Part shown: piece by piece, positions 51,287 to 64,000 of the stretch | Layout of the letters: the number at the start of each line of letters is the position of its first letter | Numbering within the stretch: position 1 is the first letter of the stretch | Assembly: GCF_947504215.1 (NCBI RefSeq) | Contig: NZ_CANNGO010000001.1 | Coordinates: forward strand, 930,001 to 994,000 | Origin: an uncultured Ruegeria sp. | GTDB lineage: Bacteria > Pseudomonadota > Alphaproteobacteria > Rhodobacterales > Rhodobacteraceae | Length of the DNA: 64,000 bases | Direction: 5' to 3' | The notes under the pieces: model-generated | What the model was told of the DNA's origin: nothing | Databases searched by the model: none | What the model saw: only the letters and a program-made list of their open reading frames with translations | Program-made: the position numbers and the translations under genes

Positions 51287-51756
51287 CAACAGACCCTATT
51301 GATCGGGCAGGCCTGCCCGCGCGGTTCTGGGAGCGCAAGCCCCTGCGCAACATGACCCAACCCGAATGGGAGGCACTGTGTGACGGCTGTGGGAAATGTT
51401 GTCTGAACAAGCTGGAAGACGAAGATACAGGCGAAGTTGCCCTGACCTGTGTTGCGTGTCGGCTATTGGACGATGAAAGTTGTCGCTGCACTCAATACGA
51501 CATTCGGCACCAATTTGTACCTGAATGCATCGTGATGACACCCAGCAATATAGATCAACACGCCTACTGGCTGCCACAGACCTGCGCCTATCGCTTGTTG
51601 TGGGAAGGTAAGCCTCTTTACGATTGGCACCCATTGTTGTCAGGTACCCCAGACAGTGTCCACGCGGCTGGTGTTTCCGTTCAAGGACGCACTGTTTCAG
51701 AGTTCGAAACCCCCATGGAAGAGTGGGAAGACTACATCATCGAGGAGCCGACCTGA
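51283..51756 (+). CDS. YcgN family cysteine cluster protein
   Basis: ALCDGCGKCCLNKLEDEDTGEVALTCVACRLLDDESCRCTQYDIRHQFVPECIVMTP, Cys cluster. Confidence 0.92.
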   Translation: MTTDPIDRAGLPARFWERKPLRNMTQPEWEALCDGCGKCCLNKLEDEDTGEVALTCVACRLLDDESCRCTQYDIRHQFVPECIVMTPSNIDQHAYWLPQTCAYRLLWEGKPLYDWHPLLSGTPDSVHAAGVSVQGRTVSEFETPMEEWEDYIIEEPT

Positions 51757-52790
51757 TGCATTTTGCGTCCGACAATTCTGGTCCTGTTCATCCGCAGGTC
51801 ATGGCCAAAATGACTGAGGCCAATCAGGGATATCAAATGGCCTATGGGGCAGACGTGCTTATGAATGAAGTGCGTGATCGCATCCGCGGTGTTTTTGAGG
51901 CTCCGGGGGCCGCCGTCTATCTGGTGGCAACCGGCACGGCAGCAAATTCGCTGGCTTTGGCGACCTTGTCACAGCCTTGGGAAACCGTGTTTTGTTCCCC
52001 GGTCGCCCATATCCACGAAGACGAATGCAATGCACCCGAATTCTACAGTGGCGCCAAGCTGACGCTGGTCCCCGGCGGCGATAAAATGAACCCTACGGCT
52101 CTGCGGAGTTCCATTTTGGCTGAGGAAACGCGCGGCGTGCATGGTCCGCAGCGCGGGCCGGTATCGATCACGCAAGTGACTGAGCGCGGTTCGGTTTATT
52201 CTCTGGAAGAATTGCAAGCGCTGTGTGCGGTTGCCAAAGAGTATGACCTTCCGGTTCATCTGGACGGCGCCCGGTTTGCCAATGCGCTTGTTGCTTTGAA
52301 TTGCTCGCCCGCCGAGATGACGTGGAAAGCAGGTGTGGACGTTGTCAGTTTCGGGGGAACTAAGAACGGGCTAATGGGTGTGGAAGCCGTGGTCTTTTTT
52401 GACGAAAGCAAAGCCTGGGAGTTTGAGTTGCGCCGCAAACGCGGGGCGCATCTGTTTTCGAAACATCGCTTTCTGTCGGCGCAGATGGCGGCCTATCTGC
52501 AGGACGATCTGTGGCTGAAACTTGCGCGGCAATCGAATGCGAACTGTGCCCGTCTGGCGGATGGCCTGCGCGCGAAAGGCGCCTCGTTTCTGCATGAGCC
52601 ACAGGCTAACATGATTTTTGCGTCCTTCCCGCGATCCAAACATAAGCTTTTGCACGACGCGGGTGCCACTTATCACCTATGGGGTGCTGAACTGGTTGGG
52701 GCGGATGACAACGAAGCTCTGGCCTGCAGGTTGGTTTGCGATTGGTCTATCGAGCCGGATGAGATTGATCGGTTTCTTGATCTGTTGTGA
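51756..52790 (+). CDS. low-specificity threonine aldolase / beta-eliminating lyase family protein
   Basis: MHFASDNSGPVHPQVMAKMTEANQGYQMAYGAD..LPVHLDGARFANALVAL..VVSFGGTKNGLMGVEAVVFF; PLP Lys in SFGGTKNG. Confidence 0.93.
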   Translation: MHFASDNSGPVHPQVMAKMTEANQGYQMAYGADVLMNEVRDRIRGVFEAPGAAVYLVATGTAANSLALATLSQPWETVFCSPVAHIHEDECNAPEFYSGAKLTLVPGGDKMNPTALRSSILAEETRGVHGPQRGPVSITQVTERGSVYSLEELQALCAVAKEYDLPVHLDGARFANALVALNCSPAEMTWKAGVDVVSFGGTKNGLMGVEAVVFFDESKAWEFELRRKRGAHLFSKHRFLSAQMAAYLQDDLWLKLARQSNANCARLADGLRAKGASFLHEPQANMIFASFPRSKHKLLHDAGATYHLWGAELVGADDNEALACRLVCDWSIEPDEIDRFLDLL

Positions 52791-53598
52791 CCGGCAGCGG
52801 GGCATTTGAACGCCAGAAGTCCTGAACCAGAATAGCGGTTTCGCGTGGATGCGAGATCGGCAGCATGTGCCCTGCCCCATCGACCGTTGCGTGGCTTGCC
52901 GAAGCGAGACGTTGGGCCAGCCCGTCGCAGATGGTTGGCATGACAGGATGGGTTTTTGATCCGCTCAGCAGCAGGATTGGCATTGACGCCCGGCGCAGCG
53001 ACGCGGGCGCAAGAAGCCCTGCACTGTCGTCATACAACGCGGTTCGCACGGCTGGCACAACGTCTATACCCCGGATCATGGCCGCGCGCGTGCGATCCGG
53101 CAAGTCAGCCCATCTGGGGCTGGACGCGGAAGCCCACATGCGGTTGAACAATCGGGCAGCGCGTGGTTTGTCACCAGCTGCGAACGCTTCATCAACGGGC
53201 TGTGCATCGTTTTCGTATTGTTGAAACAGAGCAGGCGAGTTTTGTTGCGCCACCACAAAAAACACCGGTTCGATCAAAACGGCGCTGCGTACCAGGCCCG
53301 GGCACTCAACAGCCAGTCGAAGCGCAATCATCGCCCCAAACGAATGACCGATCACATCCATCGGTTCGCTCAATTGCGCCCTTGCCATCGCCGTGGTCTG
53401 ATCAAAATAGTCACCTGCACCATCCCAATCTGAACTGCGGCCATGAGACAGCATGTCAGGAGCGAAAATCCTGACATGCCCTTTCAGAGCAGACGCCAGA
53501 CCAGACCATGCGCCAGAATGGGCTATCGTACAGTGAAGGGCGAGCAGATTGCGCTCGCCCTCTCCCATCGATCTGACATGTCCCGGCTGACACGGCAC
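52747..53598 (-). CDS. alpha/beta fold hydrolase
   Basis: LLALHCTIAHSGAWSGLASALKGHVRIFAPDMLSHGRSSDW..MDVIGHSFGAMIALRLAVECPGLVRSAVLIEPVFF. Confidence 0.92.
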   Translation of the reverse strand: MPCQPGHVRSMGEGERNLLALHCTIAHSGAWSGLASALKGHVRIFAPDMLSHGRSSDWDGAGDYFDQTTAMARAQLSEPMDVIGHSFGAMIALRLAVECPGLVRSAVLIEPVFFVVAQQNSPALFQQYENDAQPVDEAFAAGDKPRAARLFNRMWASASSPRWADLPDRTRAAMIRGIDVVPAVRTALYDDSAGLLAPASLRRASMPILLLSGSKTHPVMPTICDGLAQRLASASHATVDGAGHMLPISHPRETAILVQDFWRSNAPLPVTTDQETDQSHPAR

Positions 53599-53609
53599 AG
53601 CTTAGATCG

Positions 53610-54212
53610 TCACTTACTCAGTACTGCGAGATGTCGATCTAGGTCGTCCAACCGATCCTGGCCCCAGAACCGCTGATCGTCTTCGGTGATGTAGAACGGA
53701 GCGCCAAAGACACCGCGATCTACCGCCTCTTCCAGATTGGCAGCATAGGTTTCAGCGCCAACCAGAAGGCCGCTATCAGCAAGGTCCGGGTTGAACCCCG
53801 TGTTCGACAGGCATTCCCGGATCACCTCATCTTGCGCGATGTCTTTTTCTTCGGCCCAGCAGGCGCGTAAAACCGAATGGCATAGCTGACCGACATCCCC
53901 AGAGCCGTCCTTGATCGCGGCGATAACGGCATAAGACGACGGTGCCGAATTTGTTGGCCAGTGAGCAGGTTGAAGATTGAACTCCATGCCAACTCTCTCG
54001 GACTGACGCAGCAGCTCCTGCGCGCGGTATTCGATGCGCGAGATGTGCCTGTCTTTGGGAGAGACCCCGCCGGTCCGGCCAAACAGGGCGACGATGTCGA
54101 GCGGCTTGTAATTGATCGATGCACCATGTTTGGCAGCGATCTCCTCCAACCGCAGGCCCGCCAGATAGGAATAGGGCGACAGTGTCGCAAAAAAGTAGTC
54201 AATCTGGGTCAT
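53610..54212 (-). CDS. 2-hydroxychromene-2-carboxylate isomerase (DsbA-like)
   Basis: MTQIDYFFATLSPYSYLAGLRLEEIAAKHGASINYKPLDIVALFGRTGG..GVFGAPFYITEDDQRFWGQDRLDDLDRHL. Confidence 0.93.
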   Translation of the reverse strand: MTQIDYFFATLSPYSYLAGLRLEEIAAKHGASINYKPLDIVALFGRTGGVSPKDRHISRIEYRAQELLRQSERVGMEFNLQPAHWPTNSAPSSYAVIAAIKDGSGDVGQLCHSVLRACWAEEKDIAQDEVIRECLSNTGFNPDLADSGLLVGAETYAANLEEAVDRGVFGAPFYITEDDQRFWGQDRLDDLDRHLAVLSK

Positions 54213-54319
54213 GTTCACTTTCTCCGCTGGGCTATCTTTGCGGAACGGTAAGGCCATGCTAAGCGGTGTCAACATCACGAATCTGTCACATTGCCAACGC
54301 TGCCCGGGGACCTCAGCCG

Positions 54320-55339
54320 ATGCCGACACTCAACGAACCCAAGCTGATCGCTGGGAACGCAAATCTTCCGCTTGCCGAAACCATTGCCCGCCGCATGAGC
54401 CTGTATCGCGGTGTTGACCAAGGTCTGGTCGATGCGAGGGTCGAACGGTTCAACGACGGAGAGATTTTTGTCGAAGTGTTCGAGAACGTCCGCGGCGAGG
54501 ATATGTTCATTATCCAGCCGACCTCGAACCCGGCGAATGACAATCTGATGGAACTGCTGATCATAGCTGACGCGCTGCGTCGGTCGTCGGCCTCACGTAT
54601 CACTGCGGTGATCCCTTACTTCGGTTACGCCCGTCAGGATCGTCGCACCAAAGCCCGTACACCGATCAGCGCCAAGCTTGTTGCCAACATGCTGACCGGT
54701 GCCGGAATCGAGCGGGTTCTGACCATGGATCTCCACGCTGCCCAGATCCAGGGCTTCTTTGATATCCCGGTAGACAACCTTTATGCCTCACCCATTTTTG
54801 CGCTGGATGTAAAGACCCAGTTCAAGGATCAACTCGACGAAATAATGGTCGTCTCGCCCGACGTTGGCGGCGTGGCCCGTGCGCGTGAGCTGGCAAAACG
54901 CATCAACGCTCCGCTGTCGATCGTAGACAAGCGCCGCGAAAAAGCGGGCGAAATAGCCGAAATGACTGTGATCGGGGAAGTCAAAGACAAGATCTGCCTG
55001 ATCGTCGACGATATGTGCGATACAGCCGGAACGCTCTGCAAGGCAGCACAGGTTCTAATGGATAACGGTGCCAAGGAAGTTCATTCCTACATCACCCACG
55101 GCGTCATGAGCGGCCCCGCAGTCGAGCGGGTCACGAATTCTGTCATGAAATCGCTGGTGCTGACAGATTCGATCCAACCAACCAAAGACATTACCAAAGC
55201 GAAAAACATCCGCATCGTGCCAACAGCTCCGATCTTCACCCAAGCGATCCTCAACATCTGGAACGGGACAAGCGTTTCGTCCTTGTTCGAGGACAAAACG
55301 CTGACTCCGATTTACGAGTCGATGTATCACATGGACTAA
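54320..55339 (+). CDS. prs: ribose-phosphate pyrophosphokinase
   Basis: [82 protein letters not shown]. Confidence 0.98.
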   Translation: MPTLNEPKLIAGNANLPLAETIARRMSLYRGVDQGLVDARVERFNDGEIFVEVFENVRGEDMFIIQPTSNPANDNLMELLIIADALRRSSASRITAVIPYFGYARQDRRTKARTPISAKLVANMLTGAGIERVLTMDLHAAQIQGFFDIPVDNLYASPIFALDVKTQFKDQLDEIMVVSPDVGGVARARELAKRINAPLSIVDKRREKAGEIAEMTVIGEVKDKICLIVDDMCDTAGTLCKAAQVLMDNGAKEVHSYITHGVMSGPAVERVTNSVMKSLVLTDSIQPTKDITKAKNIRIVPTAPIFTQAILNIWNGTSVSSLFEDKTLTPIYESMYHMD

Positions 55340-55481
55340 CCGGGCGGGGCGGCAGAGTATTTCGAGCCTCGCCGCCAACGCTATGAAATTCTGACTTCAT
55401 AAGACAATGATTGCCTGCAAAGCGGACCTACGCGTTTACATCGTCATTGTCGGCTTCGTGGTTCAAGAGGCCATAAGTCAG

Positions 55482-55895
55482 TCAAACATTCGTAACAGCT
55501 GTGACTGTCTCTCGAAAGAAATCCAGCAAACCATCCGTTTCGTGTGAAACAATAATTGTGCGACTGACAACGTCGCGCTGCCTTAAGCCATAGAAAAACT
55601 GCTGTTCAAAACGGGTCAGATGCCAGCCATCTCCTAACGCGAAAACTTCAAGCCCAAGAGCTTCGGTTCCTTTAGGGAACACTTCCTGACCGAGTTGCGT
55701 GATCACCGCCATCAAGGTTTCGCGAGAATTGGCCCGTTGCCAACTCGTGTCCGTCTCGTCGCGGAAATGTTCGATGCGAAAATCAATGTCATCCGAGATC
55801 AACTCAAAAAGCGAGGCATCGCCGAAGATAAATTTTGTAAGCGCCTGTCCAATGACTGTTTGTTCCAGCTTAACGGAGGTCAACTGCATGGTCAT
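55482..55895 (-). CDS. nuclear transport factor 2-like (SnoaL-type) protein
   Basis: MTMQLTSVKLEQTVIGQALTKFIFGDASLFELISDDIDFRIEHFRDETDTSWQRANSRETLMAVITQLGQEVFPKG; short cone-fold protein, divergent from a LysR gene. Confidence 0.65.
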   Translation of the reverse strand: MTMQLTSVKLEQTVIGQALTKFIFGDASLFELISDDIDFRIEHFRDETDTSWQRANSRETLMAVITQLGQEVFPKGTEALGLEVFALGDGWHLTRFEQQFFYGLRQRDVVSRTIIVSHETDGLLDFFRETVTAVTNV

Positions 55896-55950
55896 AGATT
55901 CCCTTTGTTGTGGCCATGCCAATCTGCCGCCGCTCAATGTATTTGAAAAT

Positions 55951-55979
55951 TGCCGTTATATCTATCTATGATATAGGCA
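55951..55979. promoter_or_regulatory. putative LysR operator
   Basis: TGCCgtTATATC-TATCTAT-GATATAGGCA: perfect TATATC-N7-GATATA inverted repeat flanked by TGCC/GGCA, in the divergent intergenic region. Confidence 0.6.
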
Positions 55980-56795
55980 ATGACTATGATCGATCTGAAC
56001 ACATTGCGCTACTTTACAAGCGCATTTGAGACAGGAACGTTTAGCCAAGCGGCGCGTGTAAACGGTGTCAGCCAGCCAACGGTCTCTGCGGCAATCCAAA
56101 AGCTGGAAGACAGGCTGAGCACGCCTCTGTTCAAGCGATCAAAGAGCGGACTGACGCCGACACCGCTGGCGCACAGGCTCTACTACGAAGCAGAGCAAAG
56201 CGTTACTCATTTGTCCACATTGGAGACCCGCCTGTGCGACCAGCCACAACAAACGGTCCGAGTTCATTGCGCCCCGGACATTCTGATCCAAGGGATCGCG
56301 CCCGGGCTGAGCAGTCTGCGGAGAAGTACTCCTACCCTGATCTTCAGCTTTACTGAGAATGCCCGAGACAGCGATCTTGCCTATCTGTCTGATAAGTGTG
56401 TTCCAGAAGGCCACGTATTTGCCAAGCTGGCAGAAGAACCATTTCGCATCGCCGTCGCACGCTTCCATCCGCTCGCTTCATTGCCAGGAGTGCATTTGGC
56501 AGATCTCGAGGATGCCCCGCTGATCCACCGGCCATATTGCCCGAATGCCGATCGCATCGAGCTTGTGCCTTCTCGGTTGTCTGTCGCGGCACACGCTACA
56601 AACGACATGCAACTACTGGATCTGATAGGGGCTGGGTTGGGAATTGCTTTTGTGCCGCAGTCACACGGAGATGGGCGCGACGACATCAAGCTGTTGCCAT
56701 TGCTCGATGCAGATGCCGGTACTCGCACGACCGGTATTTCACATCGCAAATCTGCCTTCGCAAAAGGATTGGCCGAAAGACTGTTTCCGACTTAG
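55980..56795 (+). CDS. LysR family transcriptional regulator
   Basis: MTMIDLNTLRYFTSAFETGTFSQAARVNGVSQPTVSAAIQKLEDRLSTPLFKRSKSGLTPT. Confidence 0.93.
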   Translation: MTMIDLNTLRYFTSAFETGTFSQAARVNGVSQPTVSAAIQKLEDRLSTPLFKRSKSGLTPTPLAHRLYYEAEQSVTHLSTLETRLCDQPQQTVRVHCAPDILIQGIAPGLSSLRRSTPTLIFSFTENARDSDLAYLSDKCVPEGHVFAKLAEEPFRIAVARFHPLASLPGVHLADLEDAPLIHRPYCPNADRIELVPSRLSVAAHATNDMQLLDLIGAGLGIAFVPQSHGDGRDDIKLLPLLDADAGTRTTGISHRKSAFAKGLAERLFPT

Positions 56796-56958
56796 ATGCA
56801 ACAAAACTGCGCAGTGTCGAACAGCCTGTTTGCTGCATCGCTCTTGTCTGTCATGAACGTCGGAATTGAAGTGAAGGTTGCTTTGATCGCTGGCGGACGT
56901 TCGCCATCACTAAAGATCCAGCTCTGCGAGGCTGAGCGGGACTTGTGCTAGATTCTAG

Positions 56959-57309
56959 CTAAGAAATGTCCCAGTCATCTTCATTTGCCACTTCGCCAAT
57001 TGCAGTCCAGGCGACTCGAATGCGGGCGATGCGCGTGTCTGACCAGGTTCGGAATACAGCATAGAATCCTTCTGCCGTAACCTCCTCGGCCTGTACTTCG
57101 GCGCGCAAGGCAGAGGACGTGTCCACGTCCCACAGTGACACACCAATCTGGACGACCGGAACTGACCGGAAAGGCTGGCTGAACGCAATTTCAGTCCTAC
57201 GTTCACGCGGGCCATCGCCTGTCCACATCTGTCCGCCATCGGCGAATTCCGAAAATAGAACTTCTTCGCCCTGATCAATGCCAATGGGATGGGATTTAAA
57301 CGTTTTCAT
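56959..57309 (-). CDS. H-type lectin domain-containing protein
   Basis: MKTFKSHPIGIDQGEEVLFSEFADGGQMWTGDGPRERRTEIAFSQPFRSVPVVQIGVSLWDVDTSSALRAEVQAEEVTAEGFYAVFRTWSDTRIARIRVAWTAIG. Confidence 0.82.
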   Translation of the reverse strand: MKTFKSHPIGIDQGEEVLFSEFADGGQMWTGDGPRERRTEIAFSQPFRSVPVVQIGVSLWDVDTSSALRAEVQAEEVTAEGFYAVFRTWSDTRIARIRVAWTAIGEVANEDDWDIS

Positions 57310-57368
57310 TCTTGCATCATTTTCATTCAATTCTTGCAGCCTACCCCGACCTTATGGCGAACGCACGA

Positions 57369-57398
57369 CAAAAAACGGCCCCGCAAACGCAGGGCCGT
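57369..57398 (-). terminator. terminator of the atp operon
   Basis: Minus strand ACGGCCC-TGCGTTTGCG-GGGCCGT followed by a T6 run. Confidence 0.8.
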
Positions 57399-57426
57399 CT
57401 AAAGAAAACATAGTGCACAGAGACGC

Positions 57427-57837
57427 TTACAGGCTCATATGCGTTCCAAGAGCTTCCATATCAGCCAGCAGCTTGGCCGCATCGTCGACAACAGACTGAT
57501 CCTGCCCCTCTTTAGCAGCATCATGCGAGGTGCGGGCCTCGGCGATCAGATCGTCCAGACGCGACCGGGTCACTTCGGCCACAGGAATGGCCTTTTCAGC
57601 CAGAACCGACAGGCTGTCGCCGTTGATCTGAGCAAACCCGCCGGTGACCAGATATTCGCTGGACCCTTCGGGTGCCTCGACCTTCAACAGACCTGGGCGT
57701 AGCGTGGTAATCGTCGGGGCATGATCGGGCATTGCCGTCATATCCCCGTCGGCGCCGGGAAGCTGGACCGCGCTGACCTCAAGCGAAGCAAGGCTTCGCT
57801 CGGGGCTGACGAGGTCGAATTGCATCGTGTTTGCCAT
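57427..57837 (-). CDS. atpC: F0F1 ATP synthase subunit epsilon
   Basis: [77 protein letters not shown]. Confidence 0.97.
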   Translation of the reverse strand: MANTMQFDLVSPERSLASLEVSAVQLPGADGDMTAMPDHAPTITTLRPGLLKVEAPEGSSEYLVTGGFAQINGDSLSVLAEKAIPVAEVTRSRLDDLIAEARTSHDAAKEGQDQSVVDDAAKLLADMEALGTHMSL

Positions 57838-57849
57838 CAGGTGTGCTCC

Positions 57850-60170
<2,321 letters not shown>

Positions 60171-60185
60171 ATGCCCGCCTCTCCC

Positions 60186-61724
60186 TTAAGCGAAGGTTGC
60201 GGCGTATTCGTCAATCGCAGCCTTGATCTTGTCAGAAGCATCGCCCTTGATCTTGGGATCTTCGTCGGTGATCCACTGGAGCAAGTCGGCGTGCTTGCCG
60301 CGCAGATGCGCCAGCAGGCCAGCTTCGTAACGGCCAACATCGGACACGTCGATCTTGTCGAGGTAACCGTTGGTACCGGCGAAGATGACACAGACGATTT
60401 CAGCGTTGGTCAGCGGCGAGTACTGCGGCTGCTTCATCAGCTCGGTCAGACGCGCACCACGGTTCAGCAGCTGCTGGGTCGCGGCGTCAAGGTCGGAACC
60501 AAACTGCGCAAACGCAGCCATTTCGCGGTACTGAGCCAGTTCCAGCTTAACTGGACCGGCAACCGACTTCATCGAGTTGGTCTGAGCCGAAGAGCCCACA
60601 CGCGAAACCGACAGACCGGTGTTCACAGCAGGGCGGATGCCCTGATAGAACAGTTCGGTTTCCAGGAAGATCTGGCCGTCGGTAATCGAAATCACGTTGG
60701 TCGGAATAAACGCCGAAACGTCACCACCTTGCGTTTCGATAACCGGCAGCGCGGTCAGCGAACCAGCACCGAAGTCTTCGTTCAGCTTCGCCGAACGCTC
60801 CAGCAGGCGGGAGTGGAGATAGAAAACGTCGCCAGGATAGGCTTCACGTCCGGGCGGACGGCGCAGCAGCAGCGACATCTGACGATAAGATACAGCCTGT
60901 TTGGACAGGTCATCATAGATGATCAGCGCGTGGCGGCCATTGTCACGGAAGAATTCTGCCATCGCGGTCGCTGCGTAGGGTGCAAGGAACTGCATCGGCG
61001 CCGGATCGGACGCGGTCGCGGCCACAACAATCGAGTAATCAATCGCACCGGATTCTTCCAGTTTCTTTACCAACTGAGCAACAGTCGAACGCTTTTGCCC
61101 AACAGCAACGTAAACACAGTACAGCTTCTTCGACTCGTCGTCGCCAGCCGCTTCGTTGTAGACCTTCTGGTTCAGGATCGCGTCCAGAGCAACAGCGGTT
61201 TTGCCGGTCTGGCGGTCACCAATGATCAGTTCTCGCTGGCCACGGCCAATCGGGATCATCGCGTCAACCGATTTCAGGCCGGTTGCCATCGGCTCGTGTA
61301 CCGATTTGCGCGGGATGATGCCCGGCGCTTTGACGTCTGCGACGCCACGCTCGGTGGATTCGATGGGGCCTTTGCCGTCCAGCGGGTTACCCAGACCGTC
61401 AACGACCCGACCCAACAGACCGTTGCCGATTGGCACGTCCACGATCGAGTTGGTGCGCTTAACAGTGTCACCTTCTTTGATGTCACGGTCAGAACCAAAA
61501 ATAACGACACCAACGTTGTCGCTTTCCAGGTTCAGGGCCATCCCCATGATGCCACCCGGGAACTCGACCATTTCACCGGCCTGAACGTTATCGAGGCCAT
61601 ATACACGGGCAATCCCGTCACCGACGCTCAGCACGCGACCAATTTCGGCCACTTCGGCTTCCTGACCAAAGCTTTTGATCTGGTCCTTTAGGATTGCAGA
61701 AATCTCTGCAGCTTGGATTCCCAT
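60186..61724 (-). CDS. atpA: F0F1 ATP synthase subunit alpha
   Basis: [80 protein letters not shown]. Confidence 0.99.
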   Translation of the reverse strand: MGIQAAEISAILKDQIKSFGQEAEVAEIGRVLSVGDGIARVYGLDNVQAGEMVEFPGGIMGMALNLESDNVGVVIFGSDRDIKEGDTVKRTNSIVDVPIGNGLLGRVVDGLGNPLDGKGPIESTERGVADVKAPGIIPRKSVHEPMATGLKSVDAMIPIGRGQRELIIGDRQTGKTAVALDAILNQKVYNEAAGDDESKKLYCVYVAVGQKRSTVAQLVKKLEESGAIDYSIVVAATASDPAPMQFLAPYAATAMAEFFRDNGRHALIIYDDLSKQAVSYRQMSLLLRRPPGREAYPGDVFYLHSRLLERSAKLNEDFGAGSLTALPVIETQGGDVSAFIPTNVISITDGQIFLETELFYQGIRPAVNTGLSVSRVGSSAQTNSMKSVAGPVKLELAQYREMAAFAQFGSDLDAATQQLLNRGARLTELMKQPQYSPLTNAEIVCVIFAGTNGYLDKIDVSDVGRYEAGLLAHLRGKHADLLQWITDEDPKIKGDASDKIKAAIDEYAATFA

Positions 61725-62291
61725 TTATCCGACCTCTTTCATTGCATTCTGTAGGGAGTTGAGCTTCGACCGGATCGAGCTATCGATCATCTTCGAGCCC
61801 ACTTTAACGACAAGACCGCCGATGAGGCTTTCATCAACGGTCGCATTGATTGTTACGTTTTTGCCAACACGCTCGGACAGCGTCTTGGAAAGTTTTTCCA
61901 TTTGCGTCTTGGTAAGCGCCTTGGCCGAGGCAACATCGGCAGTCACTTCGCCGCGTTCGTCTGCCAGCATGTCGCGCAGGACGTTCACCAGTTGCGGTAC
62001 AACGAACAGACGGCGTTTCTGCGCCATCAGGCCCAGCGTATTGCGCAGGATGGCATGCAGCCCCATCTTGTCGGCAATCGCGGTAATGGCTGATTCCTGT
62101 TCTGCGCGAGACACCAGCGGCGACGCAATCAGGTCGCGCAAGTCGGCACTGTCGCCCAAAGCTGCTGCCAGATCATTGATGCCGGTTTCCAGACCTGCGA
62201 GGTCTTTATTCTCTTTGGCGATCTCGAAGATCGCGGTGGCATAGCGCATGGCAATGCCTGTGGAAATCGAAGCTGGTTCGGACACGTCCAC
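61725..62291 (-). CDS. atpH: F0F1 ATP synthase subunit delta
   Basis: ISTGIAMRYATAIFEIAKENKDLAGLETGINDLAAALG..SPLVSRAEQESAITAIADKMGL..VTADVASAKALTKTQMEKLSKTL. Confidence 0.97.
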   Translation of the reverse strand: MDVSEPASISTGIAMRYATAIFEIAKENKDLAGLETGINDLAAALGDSADLRDLIASPLVSRAEQESAITAIADKMGLHAILRNTLGLMAQKRRLFVVPQLVNVLRDMLADERGEVTADVASAKALTKTQMEKLSKTLSERVGKNVTINATVDESLIGGLVVKVGSKMIDSSIRSKLNSLQNAMKEVG

Positions 62292-62598
62292 CCTTCCGAT
62301 ATTTTGGGCCCCGAATTCGCGTTGCGGCAGCTACCCCGGGGGCGTGAAGAAACCCCGTCCAAAAGGCCGGGGATCAAAATCAACGGGGATGTAGCAGAGC
62401 CGAACCAAGCTAGCAATATATTATAACCATCACAGTGTTATCCACAAAACGTTTTAATTCATACACTTAAGGCAAGTGCGACCCTTTGGTTCAGGCACAC
62501 CAGTTGAAAAATGTTACGAAATTGCAGGTTTTTGCGATTCCTGTGACTTTTTTCCCTCATGATTTTGCCTTCAACGGATCTTATGAAGGCTCGGTTCA

Positions 62599-63333
62599 TC
62601 AGGCAGGCTTCAGCAATCCATCGAGTGCTTCTATCGGTCGTTTTTCGGAGTCTTTGGTCACGTTGCCACCCGGCGGTCGTATGTGTTTGGTCGCTTCCAC
62701 GATCAGGACGCCACCTGCCATGACCGTCGGTAACCGCTGTCCGGTTTTTTCGATCAGGCTGCCAGATTTCAACCAGTAACGCTTGAAAGATGGCGGCATG
62801 TACAAGGCGGAACAATGAGACCCCGGCAGGAAGTGATGGGCCTTTAACTGGTTTTCCAGTTGTGAGGCCGAATAGGGTCGCCCATAGCCGAACGGGGTTC
62901 GGTCCGATCGTGACCATAACCCGGCCCGGTTCGGCACAATAAACAGCGCCCGCCCGCCTGGACCCAGAACGCGCCAGCATTCTTCTAACAGCTGAGTAGG
63001 TCGTTCTGAGGTTTCCAGCCCGTGCATCACCACCAACTTGTCCACATGACCGGTCTCGATGGGCCAGAGCGTTTCTTCCGTCAGAACCGAAACATTCGGC
63101 ATCCCGGCTGGCCACGGCATAACACCTTGCGGGCCGGGCATGAGGCCGATCACACGCCGCGCCTCCTTCAGGTAGGGGCGCAGTAGCGGCACCGCAAACC
63201 CAAAACCAGCAACAGTCTGACCTTTTGCCTCGGGCCACAGATCTGTCAGGCGGCCACGTATTGCCGCCTGCGCAGCACGCCCTAACGTGCTGCGGTAATA
63301 GAAATTCCTCAGATCCTGCACATCAAGATGCAT
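62599..63333 (-). CDS. class I SAM-dependent methyltransferase
   Basis: [75 protein letters not shown]; divergent from gloB. Confidence 0.85.
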   Translation of the reverse strand: MHLDVQDLRNFYYRSTLGRAAQAAIRGRLTDLWPEAKGQTVAGFGFAVPLLRPYLKEARRVIGLMPGPQGVMPWPAGMPNVSVLTEETLWPIETGHVDKLVVMHGLETSERPTQLLEECWRVLGPGGRALFIVPNRAGLWSRSDRTPFGYGRPYSASQLENQLKAHHFLPGSHCSALYMPPSFKRYWLKSGSLIEKTGQRLPTVMAGGVLIVEATKHIRPPGGNVTKDSEKRPIEALDGLLKPA

Positions 63334-63394
63334 TGCGGACACCCGGTCAATCGGCTTAGCTGAGTGCAGTCTAGCAACGAAAGGGCAAAAGGCC

Positions 63395-64000
63395 ATGCCT
63401 CTTGAGATCGTCACCATCCCGTGCCTCAGCGACAATTACGCTTTTCTCGCCCACGACCGTGTCAGTGGCGACACAGCGCTTGTCGACGCGCCGCAGGCAG
63501 AACCGATTCTTACCGCGCTGAATGAGCGGAACTGGCAGTTGAGCCACATTCTTCTGACCCATCACCACTGGGATCACGTTGATGGCCTTGCTGCTATTCT
63601 TGAAGCCCATCCGGCAGAAGTGGTAGGCGCTGCGGCAGATGCCCACCGCCTGCCGCCCCTGAACTTGCAGGTTGCTGAAGGGGATAGATTTGAAATCGGC
63701 GGCGAACCGGTCGAGGTTCTGGATGTCTCAGGCCACACTGTAGGCCATGTGGCCTTTTACCTACCTAACAGCAAAGTCGTGTTTACAGCCGACAGCCTGA
63801 TGGCCCTTGGATGCGGGCGTCTTTTTGAAGGCACTGCCCCTCAAATGTGGTCTTCTCTAAGCAAACTAGCCGCCCTGCCCGACGACACGCTGGTATGTTC
63901 GGGGCATGAATACACCCAATCCAATGCCAGATTCGCCCTGACAATCGATCCGGACAATTTGGCTTTGCAGGACCGCGTAGTTGAAATTGATCGTGCGCGT
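63395..64000 (+). CDS. gloB: hydroxyacylglutathione hydrolase (partial, runs off window end)
   Basis: [76 protein letters not shown] metallo-beta-lactamase motif. Confidence 0.95.
   Translation, partial: MPLEIVTIPCLSDNYAFLAHDRVSGDTALVDAPQAEPILTALNERNWQLSHILLTHHHWDHVDGLAAILEAHPAEVVGAAADAHRLPPLNLQVAEGDRFEIGGEPVEVLDVSGHTVGHVAFYLPNSKVVFTADSLMALGCGRLFEGTAPQMWSSLSKLAALPDDTLVCSGHEYTQSNARFALTIDPDNLALQDRVVEIDRAR

Overview
The window is a gene-dense stretch (about 65 CDS) of what looks like a Rhodobacterales (Roseobacter-group) alphaproteobacterial chromosome. The lineage is inferred from protein families and gene order, not from a database search. Most of it is core metabolism: aspS, pabB/pabC-like genes, carB, tdk, proC, lgt, pgeF, trxB, a bifunctional sat/cysC, purEK, groESL, ppaC, ribF, prs, the atpHAGDC operon, and partial cuyA-like and gloB genes at the two ends. 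I found no rRNA, tRNA, CRISPR, intact transposon, prophage or toxin-antitoxin module. The most unusual locus is 30777..32483, a predicted three-part redox signalling protein: a His-rich SDH/FRD-like membrane anchor, a CX5CX2CX34C [2Fe-2S] ferredoxin domain, and a class III adenylate cyclase with its catalytic motifs intact. Other points of interest are: a textbook CIRCE operator with an aligned promoter at groES; a sigma32-like promoter at Hsp20; a large inverted repeat abutting a LysR start codon; 21-bp-spaced repeats at the lrp/trxB divergence; a near-consensus CtrA site before a receiver-domain gene; a PA3286-type FabH beside an RND/MarR cluster; an orphan PhnM; an animal-type heme peroxidase; an H-type lectin; a lone Hint-domain protein preceded by two possible small ORFs; and a probable decayed gene near 36.3-36.6 kb. 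All calls come from reading the sequence and the supplied ORF translations. No homology search was run.
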